A stretch of DNA of 64,000 nucleotides from Actinomadura craniellae. GTDB taxonomy: Bacteria > Actinomycetota > Actinomycetes > Streptosporangiales > Streptosporangiaceae. Below are positions 44,958 through 52,647 of the stretch, piece after piece (position 1 is the stretch's first letter; each line of letters starts with the position of its first letter). The stretch lies in NCBI RefSeq assembly GCF_003289645.1, contig NZ_QLYX01000006.1, positions 334,509 to 398,508 on the forward strand, in the 5' to 3' direction. The notes beneath the pieces are model-generated. The model was given only the letters and a program-made list of their open reading frames with translations, ran no database searches and was not told the origin of the DNA. A program made the position numbers and the translations under genes.

Positions 44958-45809
44958 ATGCGTTTGCGATGGGACTGGCTGGGGCCCGTGATGCGCGCCC
45001 CGTACGTTCCGGCACTAGGTCCTGTTCACCCTGGAGCGGTCTCGGCAGAGGTGTTCGAAGATGTGCTGGCCGTTGCGGACTCCGGCCGTTTCCTGCCGTA
45101 CGACAAGGACCGGCGCTGGTCGGCGACGAAGGACGAGCGGGTGCTGGTGGACGCGATCGTGCACCAGCCGGACTTCACGATCGTCCCCACGATGTCCGTT
45201 CGCGGCGGGGGGCTGATCAAACTTCATCACTATGCCCGGCACGACCCCGCCCTCGCCGAGTTGGGAAAGCTCGGCCAGGCACTCGCTCATGAGCACGGCG
45301 CGGAGGCCGGACACCGGATCATCTGGTTCTCCGAACGGCCTGACCATGCTCGGACTCGTCTCATGGTGAAGACCTTCACCGACGCCGACGAGCAGGCCGT
45401 CGCCGGAGTCGACGAGCTGGAGGACAGCGCGGGCGCCGACACCTTCGGGGCGTTCGCCGACGAGATCGGCCCGGAGGGCTTCCAGTTCCTCTGCCAACGG
45501 ATGAAGGCGGGGCACCGGGACGGGCCGGTACTGGTCACGGTGGCGGATGGCCGAATCATCGGAGCCGTCGGTCCGCTGTCCGTCCTGCCCGGCCCGGATC
45601 GGCGCATGATCCAGCCACCGGCCTACTTCGCCGTCCATCCGGCGTATCGGGGACGCGGTCACGGACGGCGTCTTTGGCGAGCCTCCATGGCCTGGGGCTG
45701 GCGATCGGGCGCCGAGGCCAAAGTTCTCCAGGCGTCCATCGGCAGCGCCGCCGAACGCCTCTACCGCACCGAAGGTCTGGAAACAGTGGGATTCCTGTGC
45801 CAAGGGTGA
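44958..45809 (+). CDS. GNAT-family N-acetyltransferase
   Basis: This is a 283-aa protein. The C-terminal half has the GNAT acetyl-CoA motif YFAVHPAYRGRGHGRRLWRA and a following RLYRTEGLETVGF segment. The N-terminal half (about 1-140) is not recognised. It lies 79 bp after the candidate precursor, beyond a terminator. It may acetylate the RiPP product or its N-terminus, or be unrelated; position is the only link. Confidence 0.78.
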   Translation: MRLRWDWLGPVMRAPYVPALGPVHPGAVSAEVFEDVLAVADSGRFLPYDKDRRWSATKDERVLVDAIVHQPDFTIVPTMSVRGGGLIKLHHYARHDPALAELGKLGQALAHEHGAEAGHRIIWFSERPDHARTRLMVKTFTDADEQAVAGVDELEDSAGADTFGAFADEIGPEGFQFLCQRMKAGHRDGPVLVTVADGRIIGAVGPLSVLPGPDRRMIQPPAYFAVHPAYRGRGHGRRLWRASMAWGWRSGAEAKVLQASIGSAAERLYRTEGLETVGFLCQG

Positions 45810-45825
45810 GGCGGCCGCCGCGACG

Positions 45826-46281
45826 TCACCCGGGCATCATTGCCCAGACGACCTTGCCCCGCCCGGTGGCCGCCGGGCGGGTGCCCCACTCCTTGGCGCA
45901 GGCCGCGACGATCGCGAGCCCCCGGCCGGACTCCGCGGTGCCGGGGGCGTCGCGGCGGACCGGGAGCGCGGGGGAGGGGTCCCAGCACTCCAGCAGCGGC
46001 GCGCGGTCGCGGACGGCGCAGCGCAGCCGGATACGCCGGCCCCGGGCGGCGACCACCGCATTGGTGACGATCTCGCTCATCACGAGCATGGAGTCGTGGA
46101 CGAGGTCGCGCTCGTAACGCCATCCGGTGAGGGCGTAGCGGACCATCTCCCGCGCCAGCACCACCGAGGAGGGCTCGGCCAGCAGGGTCAGCCGCAGGTC
46201 GCGGGGGTGGGAGGGCGAAGCGAGGTCGTTCATGAAGGCCGTCCTGAAGTTGGGGAACTTGCCCTCACTGTCCGCGTTCAT
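45826..46281 (-). CDS. RsbW-like ATP-binding anti-sigma factor homologue
   Basis: This 151-aa protein has the HATPase fold: LVMSEIVTNAVVAARG (N box) and SGRGLAIVAACAKEWG (G box). Proteins of this kind accompany XRE/DUF397 pairs in actinomycete whiJ/abaA-type clusters. An internal ATG at 46233 (NDLASPSHPRD) with weak AGGA upstream is an alternative start. It is divergent from the XRE gene at 46333, with 51 bp between. Confidence 0.85.
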   Translation of the reverse strand: MNADSEGKFPNFRTAFMNDLASPSHPRDLRLTLLAEPSSVVLAREMVRYALTGWRYERDLVHDSMLVMSEIVTNAVVAARGRRIRLRCAVRDRAPLLECWDPSPALPVRRDAPGTAESGRGLAIVAACAKEWGTRPAATGRGKVVWAMMPG

Positions 46282-46332
46282 TGTGTAGCGTGCCGTGCAT
46301 TCGGAGACCTTCGAGACACCTGTGGGTGAGCG

Positions 46333-47145
46333 ATGAGCGTCAGAGAGTCGATCGACCCGAAGTCCTCGTTATGGGCCTGGCTCGCCTTCGACCTGTGGTT
46401 CTACCGAACCCAGCGGGGCCTGTCGCTCGCCCAGACCGGACTGGTCGCCAGGGTCGCGCGGGGGACTGTATCCAACTGGGAGGCGGGGCGGCTGCGGCCG
46501 AAGGACGAGTACCTGACCCGCCTCGACCAGGCGTGGAACACCGGCGGCCACTTCGAACGGCTGGCCTGGTACGCCCGCACCGGACACGATCCCGACTGGT
46601 TCCGCCAGTTCGTGCAGTACGAAGAGGGCGCCGACGCGATCAGGGTCTACCACGGCAAGACGATCCCAGTCCTGTTGCAGACTCCCGAGTATGCGCAGGC
46701 CATTCTGTGGGCGGCGGGGCGTACAAGGGAGGTCGAGGCCGAAAGCAAGTCACGTATGAAGCGCCAGGAGATCTTGCGGCGGGACGATCCGCCGTTCTTG
46801 TGGGTTCTTCTTGATCAGGAAGTCCTCGAATGTCCGATCGGTGGCGACGGGGTCATGCGTGGCCAGCTACAACGGCTCCTTGAAATCATGGATGACCCGC
46901 GATTTTCGATTCGCATCGTGGCCAGATCCGTCGGTCCACACCCAGGCCACGACGGGGCTTTCCAGATCTACCAGGTGGGTGACAGGTGCGTCGCCTATGC
47001 GGTGGCGCAGATCGGTGGACGCTTGATTGAGGCTGGTACCGAAGCTTCGACGTTAGGAGTACGGTTCGATCAGATCGGGGCATTGGCCCTTTCTCGGGAT
47101 GACTCGAGAAAACTGGTTGAGCAGACTCTGAGGATGTACGAGTGA
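46333..47145 (+). CDS. XRE-family regulator with DUF5753 domain (second copy)
   Basis: This 270-aa protein has an N-terminal helix-turn-helix (about 20-75: RTQRGLSLAQTGLVARVARG) and a DUF5753 domain (HGKTIPVLLQTPEYAQAIL). It forms a classic whiJ-like cluster with two DUF397 genes downstream and the ATP-binding protein upstream. The stop overlaps the start of the first DUF397 gene. It is distinct from the regulator at 41763. Confidence 0.88.
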   Translation: MSVRESIDPKSSLWAWLAFDLWFYRTQRGLSLAQTGLVARVARGTVSNWEAGRLRPKDEYLTRLDQAWNTGGHFERLAWYARTGHDPDWFRQFVQYEEGADAIRVYHGKTIPVLLQTPEYAQAILWAAGRTREVEAESKSRMKRQEILRRDDPPFLWVLLDQEVLECPIGGDGVMRGQLQRLLEIMDDPRFSIRIVARSVGPHPGHDGAFQIYQVGDRCVAYAVAQIGGRLIEAGTEASTLGVRFDQIGALALSRDDSRKLVEQTLRMYE

Positions 47146-47330
47146 TGAAGTGGCGCAAGAGTTCCTACAGCGGCGGGCTGAACGACGATGCGTGTGTGGA
47201 ACTGGCCGAATCGGCCGATGCGGTCTGGGTCCGGGACTCCAAGAACCCAGACGGTTGCCGGCTGGAGCTCCGGCGGGAGTCGTTCAGTGATCTGTTGACG
47301 CGGGTGAAGCACGGGGAACTCGACCTGTAG
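47142..47330 (+). CDS. DUF397 small protein (first copy)
   Basis: This 62-aa protein has the DUF397 signature WRKSSYSGG, CVELAESADAVWVRDSKNP and a C-terminal LLTRVKHGEL. The track of starts is GTG 47142 or ATG 47145; both overlap the XRE stop. DUF397 proteins act with the adjacent XRE regulator. The next gene is a near-identical duplicate. Confidence 0.88.
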   Translation: MMKWRKSSYSGGLNDDACVELAESADAVWVRDSKNPDGCRLELRRESFSDLLTRVKHGELDL

Positions 47331-47367
47331 TACTTGGATGTCCACCTGAGTCCCCCTGCGAGGCCAC

Positions 47368-47559
47368 ATGAACATCAACTGGCGTAAGAGCTCCTACACG
47401 GGCGGCGGGAACGACGATGCGTGTGTGGAACTGGCCGAATCGGCCGATGCGGTCTGGGTCCGAGACTCCAAGAATCCAGACGGCGATCGCTTGGAGTTCC
47501 GGCAGGAGTTGTTCGCCGAACTGCTGACACGAGTGAAGCGTGGCGAACTAGATCTGTAG
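47368..47559 (+). CDS. DUF397 small protein (second copy)
   Basis: This 63-aa protein is nearly identical to the first copy over CVELAESADAVWVRDSKNP, also at the DNA level, which points to a recent tandem duplication. It differs mainly at the ends (NINWRKSSYTGG; FRQELFAELL). It closes the XRE cluster. Confidence 0.88.
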   Translation: MNINWRKSSYTGGGNDDACVELAESADAVWVRDSKNPDGDRLEFRQELFAELLTRVKRGELDL

Positions 47560-47591
47560 CCCAAAGCGCTTGACCAGCGCTCTCGCCATGT

Positions 47592-47651
47592 ATGGCTGAT
47601 CCTTCAGCATCCGGTGCACTATGGCGCCCTGGAAGCTGAAGGATCAGCCAT
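47592..47651. repeat. 17-bp perfect inverted repeat with 26-nt spacer
   Basis: ATGGCTGATCCTTCAGC (47592-47608) and its exact complement GCTGAAGGATCAGCCAT (47635-47651) flank 26 nt. The spacer is long for a terminator, so it could be a regulator site or a remnant of a mobile element end. It lies 32 bp after the second DUF397 gene. Confidence 0.6.
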
Positions 47652-47789
47652 GTTGCTGTTGGCCGTGATGTGAGATGGGCAGGGGTGGGTCTGCTTGGTT
47701 GCGCGGCTGACATCCCTAAGGTCTGTCCCAAAGTGAGGTCGGCAGCCCCTGGCGGTACCACCAACGCCCGCCTCTGGCCCCTTGCCCTC

Positions 47790-47841
47790 GTGATCGTTGA
47801 GGATGGGTGGGGCTCCAACCCCACCCATCCTCAACGATCAC
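47790..47841. terminator. 23-bp perfect-stem terminator
   Basis: Arms 47790-47812 and 47819-47841 pair perfectly over 23 bp around the 6-nt loop CTCCAA. It lies between convergent genes and can terminate from both sides. It has the longest perfect stem that I found in the window. Confidence 0.8.
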
Positions 47842-47897
47842 CGGCGCAGGCGCTTGTGCCAGGTGGCGGGCTTCTGGGCGGGTCGGCGGGGTGAGCT

Positions 47898-47917
47898 GGG
47901 ACGGCTTAGGCCGTCCC
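47898..47917. terminator. Short hairpin before the transglycosylase-like gene end
   Basis: GGGACGGC-TTAG-GCCGTCCC is a perfect 8-bp stem, 70 bp beyond the stop of the minus-strand gene at 47987. It is a plausible terminator for that gene. Confidence 0.55.
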
Positions 47918-47986
47918 GGGCCGGTTCCGGCAGAGGCCGGATCAGGTCAGGAGAGCAGTGCGCGAACCGTCTCCGTCGGGCAGGGG

Positions 47987-48841
47987 TCAGCGGATGACGA
48001 CGCGGTCGGCCGGGGCGTCCGAGTGGTCGGTCCAGCCGTCGTGGCCGTGGTCGGCGCGCCAGTGCTTGCCGGCGTACTGGATCTCGGTGAGGCCGAACGC
48101 CTGGGCGTGGGAGACCGCCCAGGAGGCCACCGCCCAGCCGGCGCGGGTGTGGGGGACGCGGACCGTGCCGCCGGTGGCGGGGAGCCTGCTGCCGAAGGCG
48201 CGGCGGAGTTCGCGGACGGCCTCGGCGCGGCGCGGCTCCGTCCGCTTGCGAGGAGTGAACCAGCAGCGCACCGCGGCGGGGCGGCGGCCGGTGTAACCCT
48301 CGGCGATGATCTTGGCTTTGCCCTCGTGCGGGGCGTAGGCGCGGCCGTCGGCGCTGCGCTGCACCCGCTGGGCGGCGTCGTGCAGGTCGCGGTCGAGGTA
48401 GTCCTTCACCTTGACCAGCGAGTCGTAGAACTTGCTGGTGGAGTAGACCGGGTCGCGCAACTGGTCGATCCGGCCCCAGCCCTGGGACGGGCGCTGCTGG
48501 AAGATGCCGACCGAGTCGCGGTCGCCGCCCGGCAGGTTGCGGATGTGCGACTCCTGGATCGCCGTGGCGTACGCGATCACCACGGCCCGCTCGGGCAGGT
48601 TCTTGCGGTGTGCCACCGCGGCGATCGTGCCGGAGTTGGCGGCCTGTTCCAGGTCGAGCGGCATCACCCCGTCGACGCCGCGCACCTCGCAGTTCGACCC
48701 GTGCAGGTAGGGGCGGGCATACGAGTACAGCGCGTAACCGCCCAGCCCCAGCACCAGGACGACGACCAACGAGGCTCCGGCGGCCCGCGCCCCGCCTCCG
48801 CTCCAGCGACCCACGACAAAACCGTACCGGCATCCGCGCAC
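47987..48841 (-). CDS. Membrane-anchored transglycosylase-like protein
   Basis: This 284-aa protein has an N-terminal transmembrane segment (about 22-42) and an extracytoplasmic domain. AYATAIQESHIRNLPGGDRDSVGIFQQRPSQGWG contains a lysozyme-like ES motif followed by GIFQQRP, as in actinobacterial lysozyme-fold proteins that are often misnamed heavy metal transporters. The start is uncertain: GTG 48841 or GTG 48814 (VGRWSGGG). It is divergent from dapD, which fits a role in peptidoglycan, but direct activity is unproven. Confidence 0.78.
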   Translation of the reverse strand: MRGCRYGFVVGRWSGGGARAAGASLVVVLVLGLGGYALYSYARPYLHGSNCEVRGVDGVMPLDLEQAANSGTIAAVAHRKNLPERAVVIAYATAIQESHIRNLPGGDRDSVGIFQQRPSQGWGRIDQLRDPVYSTSKFYDSLVKVKDYLDRDLHDAAQRVQRSADGRAYAPHEGKAKIIAEGYTGRRPAAVRCWFTPRKRTEPRRAEAVRELRRAFGSRLPATGGTVRVPHTRAGWAVASWAVSHAQAFGLTEIQYAGKHWRADHGHDGWTDHSDAPADRVVIR

Positions 48842-48876
48842 CCCTCCCGTCCGTACGGCCTCTAAGCTTCACGTCC

Positions 48877-49713
48877 ATGACCGAAACGTTCACCAGCCCG
48901 ATCTCCGCGCTCATCGACGAGCTGTGGGAGAAGCGGGCCGAGCTCACCCCGGACGACGGCGACGCGCGGGCCGCCATCGTGGCCGCCGTCGACCAGATCG
49001 ACTCCGGCGAGGCCCGGGTCGCGCGGGTCGACCCCGGCACCGACGAGGTGGTCGTCGACGAGCGCGCCAAGCGGGCGATCCTGCTGAGCTTCAAGGTCCT
49101 CGGCATGGTGCGCGCCCAGGTCGGCGACTTCCACCACCACGACCGGATCCCGCTGAAGAGCCGGCTCGACGGCGTCCGGGTCGTGCCGGGCGCGATCGCC
49201 CGGTGGGGCGCCTACCTGGCCCCCGGCGTGGTGCTCATGCCGTCCTTCACCAACATCGGCGCCTACGTCGACTCCGGCACCATGGTCGACACCTGGGCCA
49301 CCGTCGGGTCCTGCGCCCAGATCGGCAAGAACGTGCACCTGTCCGGCGGGGTCGGCATCGGCGGGGTGCTGGAGCCGCCGAACGCCGTCCCGGTGGTGAT
49401 CGAGGACGAGGCGATGATCGGCAGCCGCTCGATGATCGTCGAGGGCGCCCGGGTGGGCCGTGGCGCGGTCGTCGGCTCCGGCACCAACCTGTCGGCGTCC
49501 ATGCCGGTCATCGACGTGCAGACCGGCGAGGAGATCAGCCGCGGCCGGATCCCCGACTGGTGCGTGGCCGTCGGCGGCACCCGTCCCAAGGAGTTCCCCG
49601 GCGGCACCTTCGGGCTGCCGTGCGTCCTGATCCTCAAGCGGCTGGAGGAGGGGCAGCGGCACGACAAGGCCGCCCTCAACGACATCCTCCGCGACCACGG
49701 CGTCAACACCTGA
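48877..49713 (+). CDS. dapD: Tetrahydrodipicolinate N-succinyltransferase
   Basis: This 278-aa protein of the left-handed beta-helix family succinylates tetrahydrodipicolinate in the DAP/lysine pathway. The region RIPLKSRLDGVRVVPGA, the helix coils (SFTNIGAYVDSGTMVDTWAT) and the C-terminal GGTFGLPCVLILKR are typical of actinobacterial DapD. The ATG at 48877 lacks a good ribosome site and may be leaderless. dapE follows after 70 bp. Confidence 0.92.
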   Translation: MTETFTSPISALIDELWEKRAELTPDDGDARAAIVAAVDQIDSGEARVARVDPGTDEVVVDERAKRAILLSFKVLGMVRAQVGDFHHHDRIPLKSRLDGVRVVPGAIARWGAYLAPGVVLMPSFTNIGAYVDSGTMVDTWATVGSCAQIGKNVHLSGGVGIGGVLEPPNAVPVVIEDEAMIGSRSMIVEGARVGRGAVVGSGTNLSASMPVIDVQTGEEISRGRIPDWCVAVGGTRPKEFPGGTFGLPCVLILKRLEEGQRHDKAALNDILRDHGVNT

Positions 49714-49783
49714 CGAAACCTGACGAAGCAGGATCGCCCGCGCCCCGGAGCCGACCGGTCCCGGGGCGCTAGGCTCGGCTGAC

Positions 49784-50839
49784 ATGGGCCTTGACCTGTT
49801 CTCGGACGTGGCGGAGCTGACAGCGGAGATCGTCGACATCGAGTCGGTGAGCGGCGCGGAGAAACCGCTCTCCGACGCGATCGAGGCCGCGCTGCGCCCG
49901 CTGCCGCACCTCACCGTGGAACGCGACGGCGACTCCGTGATCGCCCGCACCTCGCTGGGCCGCGCCGAACGGGTCGTGATCGCCGGGCACGTCGACACCG
50001 TCCCGGTCAACGACAACCTGCCGTCCCGGGTGGACGGCGACCGGCTGTACGGCTGCGGCACCACCGACATGAAGAGCGGCGTCGCCGTGGCGCTGCGGCT
50101 GGCCGCCACCCTGCCCGAGCCCGGCCGGGACGTCACCTACGTCTTCTACGAGTGCGAAGAGGTCGAAGCCGACCGCAACGGCCTCAAACGGCTCGCCGAG
50201 ACCCGCCCCGAACTGCTGCACGGCGACTTCGCCGTGCTGATGGAACCGACCTACGCCGAGATCGAGGGCGGCTGCCAGGGCACCATGCGCGTCGAGGTGA
50301 CCGCGCGCGGCGAGCGAGCGCACAGCGCCCGGGCCTGGATGGGCTCCAACGCCATCCACACCGCCGGACGCATCCTCGACGTCCTGCGTGGCTACGAGCC
50401 CGCCCGCCCCGTGGTGGACGGGCTGGAGTACCACGAGGGGCTGAACGCGGTGTTCGTCCGCGGCGGGGTGGCCGGCAACGTGATCCCCGACGAGTGCGTG
50501 GTCACCGTCAACCACCGGTTCGCGCCGGACAAGTCCCTGGCGCAGGCCGAGGCATACCTGCGCGAGCTCTTCGCCGGGTTCGAGGTCACGGTGGTCGACG
50601 CGGCGCCCGCCGCCCGGCCCGGCCTCACCCACCCCGCCGCGGCCGCCTTCGTCTCCGCCATCGGCGGCACCCCCCGGGCCAAACTCGGCTGGACCGACGT
50701 GTCCCGGTTCGCCGAACTCGGCGTCCCCGCGGTCAACTACGGCCCCGGCGACCCGCCGCTGTCCCACACCCGGGACGAGTACGTCGAGATCCCGCTCATC
50801 CACGACTGCGAAGCCCGCATGCGCATGTGGCTCTGTTAG
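49784..50839 (+). CDS. dapE: Succinyl-diaminopimelate desuccinylase
   Basis: This 351-aa M20 metallohydrolase releases succinate to form LL-DAP. Metal ligands are seen in AGHVDTVP, GTTDMKSG and YECEEVEA, and the C-terminal metal His in PPLSHTRDEYV. The actinobacterial DapE start LDLFSDVAELTAEIVDIESV is present. It lies between dapD and the LOG genes, an order shared with mycobacteria. Confidence 0.92.
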   Translation: MGLDLFSDVAELTAEIVDIESVSGAEKPLSDAIEAALRPLPHLTVERDGDSVIARTSLGRAERVVIAGHVDTVPVNDNLPSRVDGDRLYGCGTTDMKSGVAVALRLAATLPEPGRDVTYVFYECEEVEADRNGLKRLAETRPELLHGDFAVLMEPTYAEIEGGCQGTMRVEVTARGERAHSARAWMGSNAIHTAGRILDVLRGYEPARPVVDGLEYHEGLNAVFVRGGVAGNVIPDECVVTVNHRFAPDKSLAQAEAYLRELFAGFEVTVVDAAPAARPGLTHPAAAAFVSAIGGTPRAKLGWTDVSRFAELGVPAVNYGPGDPPLSHTRDEYVEIPLIHDCEARMRMWLC

Positions 50840-50899
50840 CTTGGCGCTCGTTCCTCGCGCTTGTCGCGGCGCCTTCGGCGCGTCGTCTTCCCTCGTCAC

Positions 50900-50932
50900 G
50901 GTGAAGATCGCTCGTACCTTACGATCTTCACC
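50900..50932. terminator. Inverted repeat downstream of dapE
   Basis: GGTGAAGATCG and CGATCTTCACC pair perfectly over 11 bp around 11 nt. It lies 61 bp after dapE in a 278-bp non-coding gap whose remaining sequence shows nothing clear. It is a likely terminator for dapD-dapE. Confidence 0.6.
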
Positions 50933-51117
50933 ACTCCTCAGTCCAGACGACGCGGGCGCCGCTCCCGGACCGCCTCGCTTCGCATCGGCTGCTTTCTCGT
51001 CCTTCCGAGGGGTTGTGGCCGGGCGGGTGCCGGTGGCCGTCTGACCGGGGAAGATCCGTTCCGTGTGACCTGGATATCGGGGGGCGCGGGGCGGGTCGCT
51101 TGGCTACCTTGGGGCGC

Positions 51118-51924
51118 ATGGAATCCGAAGTGAACCCCCGCAAGCACCGGCAGGGCCCCGTGATGCTGCGGGGCAAGGCCGTCCCGCAGACCACCACCGA
51201 CGAACGGCTCCTGGACGAGCGGGGGCCGAGCGACTGGTTGCACGCCGACCCGTGGCGGGTACTGCGGATCCAGGCCGAGTTCGTGGAGGGCTTCGGGCTG
51301 CTGGCCGAGCTCGGCAAGGCGGTCAGCGTCTTCGGGTCGGCGCGGACCCCGCGGGGCTCGGAGGAGTACGAGCTCGGCGTGCAGATCGGCGCCAAGCTGG
51401 TGGAGGCGGGCTACGCGGTCATCACCGGCGGCGGCCCCGGGATCATGGAGGCCGGCAACAAGGGCGCCGAGGAGGCCGGCGGGGTCTCGGTCGGGCTCGG
51501 CATTGAGCTTCCCTTCGAGCAGGAGATGAACGAGTACGTCGGCGTCGGCCTGGAGTTCCGCTACTTCTTCGTCCGCAAGACCATGTTCGTCAAGTACTCG
51601 CAGGCCTTCGTGGTGCTGCCGGGCGGGTTCGGCACCCTCGACGAGCTGTTCGAGGCGATCACCCTGGTGCAGACCCGAAAGATCACCCGGTTCCCGATCG
51701 TGCTGGTCGGCACGGACTACTGGGGCGGGCTGCTCGACTGGATCAAGGCCACCATGCTGCCCGCCGGCAAGATCTCGCCCACCGACCCGGAGCTGATCCA
51801 CCTCACCGACGACCCCGACGAGGTCATCCAGGTGATCCGGGAGGCGCACGAGACCGCCGCCCGCGAGCGCGAGGAGGCGGCCGCCGCCCGGGCCACCGCC
51901 GAGACCGCAGGGAACGGCAGCTGA
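51118..51924 (+). CDS. TIGR00730/LOG family Rossmann protein
   Basis: This 268-aa protein has VFGSARTPRGSEEY, TGGGPGIMEAGNKGA and the signature PGGFGTLDELFE of the LOG (cytokinin riboside 5'-monophosphate phosphoribohydrolase) family. It probably cleaves the base from a nucleotide monophosphate. The extended N-terminus (about 50 residues) is usual for actinobacterial members. It is coupled to the next paralogue (TGATG). Confidence 0.88.
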   Translation: MESEVNPRKHRQGPVMLRGKAVPQTTTDERLLDERGPSDWLHADPWRVLRIQAEFVEGFGLLAELGKAVSVFGSARTPRGSEEYELGVQIGAKLVEAGYAVITGGGPGIMEAGNKGAEEAGGVSVGLGIELPFEQEMNEYVGVGLEFRYFFVRKTMFVKYSQAFVVLPGGFGTLDELFEAITLVQTRKITRFPIVLVGTDYWGGLLDWIKATMLPAGKISPTDPELIHLTDDPDEVIQVIREAHETAAREREEAAAARATAETAGNGS

Positions 51925-52529
51925 TGGGCCGGGCGATCTGCGTCTTCTGCGCGTCCAGCAGCCGGATCGACCGGCGCTACCTGGACCTGGCCGCCGAGAC
52001 CGGCGCCGAGCTGGCCCGCCGCGGGCACACCCTGGTCAGCGGCGGCGCCACGGTGTCGTGCATGGGAGAGGTCGCCCGTGCCGCGCGGGCCGGCGGGGCC
52101 CGCACGGTCGGGGTGATCCCCGAGGGGCTGGTCAGCGTGGAGATCTCCGACGAGGACAACGACGAGCTGATCGTCACGCCCGACATGCGCAGCCGCAAGG
52201 GTGAGATGGACCGCCGCTCGGACGCGTTCCTGGTGCTGCCCGGCGGCCTGGGCACCCTGGAGGAGCTGTTCGAGATCTGGACCGCCCGGGTACTCGGCAT
52301 GCATGACAAGCCGCTGGTCATCCTGGACCCGTGGGGAGTGTACGACCCGCTGCGCGACCTGATGACCGGCCTGGCCGACCAGGGCTTCGCCCGGCCGAAG
52401 ATCTTCGACGCGGTGGGCTGGACCGACTCGGTGCCCGAGGCCTTCGACCTGCTGGAGCGCACCCAGCCCCGGATCGAGGCCACCGCGGAGGACTACACCG
52501 AGGCCGTCGCGGGGCCGCCGGGGGAATAG
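51924..52529 (+). CDS. TIGR00730/LOG family protein (short form)
   Basis: This 201-aa protein has ICVFCASSSRIDRRYL, SGGATVSCMGEVA, the RKGEMDRRSDAF segment and PGGLGTLEELFE, that is, the complete LOG active-site set. It resembles Rv1205 of M. tuberculosis, which releases cytokinin bases. It starts 1 nt inside the stop of the long paralogue. Confidence 0.9.
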   Translation: MGRAICVFCASSSRIDRRYLDLAAETGAELARRGHTLVSGGATVSCMGEVARAARAGGARTVGVIPEGLVSVEISDEDNDELIVTPDMRSRKGEMDRRSDAFLVLPGGLGTLEELFEIWTARVLGMHDKPLVILDPWGVYDPLRDLMTGLADQGFARPKIFDAVGWTDSVPEAFDLLERTQPRIEATAEDYTEAVAGPPGE

Positions 52530-52535
52530 CGTGGT

Positions 52536-52549
52536 TTAGAACGTTCTAA
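52536..52549. promoter_or_regulatory. Perfect 14-bp palindrome upstream of the PhoX-like gene
   Basis: TTAGAACGTTCTAA lies 6 bp after the LOG stop and 98 bp before the PhoX-like start. It looks like a TetR-type operator. No regulator gene is adjacent. Confidence 0.45.
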
Positions 52550-52647
52550 TACTGGTTGGGGCGATCGTCTGATCGCTGATACCTCGCGTTCAGATCGGTG
52601 CGGAATCTTCGGCGTGTTTCACCTCTGACGCAAGGAGTCCAACCGAT

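Larger units (their letters stand above)
47560..47986. other. Gene-free stretch with three inverted repeats
   Basis: No convincing gene lies in these 427 bp; frames through it lack coding character. It contains three perfect inverted repeats (47592-47651, 47790-47841, 47898-47917) between the convergent DUF397 and transglycosylase-like genes. It marks the right edge of the regulatory/RiPP island. Confidence 0.6.

Noticed and set aside
47807..48865. Long plus-strand frame through the transglycosylase-like gene
   Set aside because: It is antisense to a clear minus-strand gene with lysozyme-like motifs. Long antisense frames are expected at this GC content.
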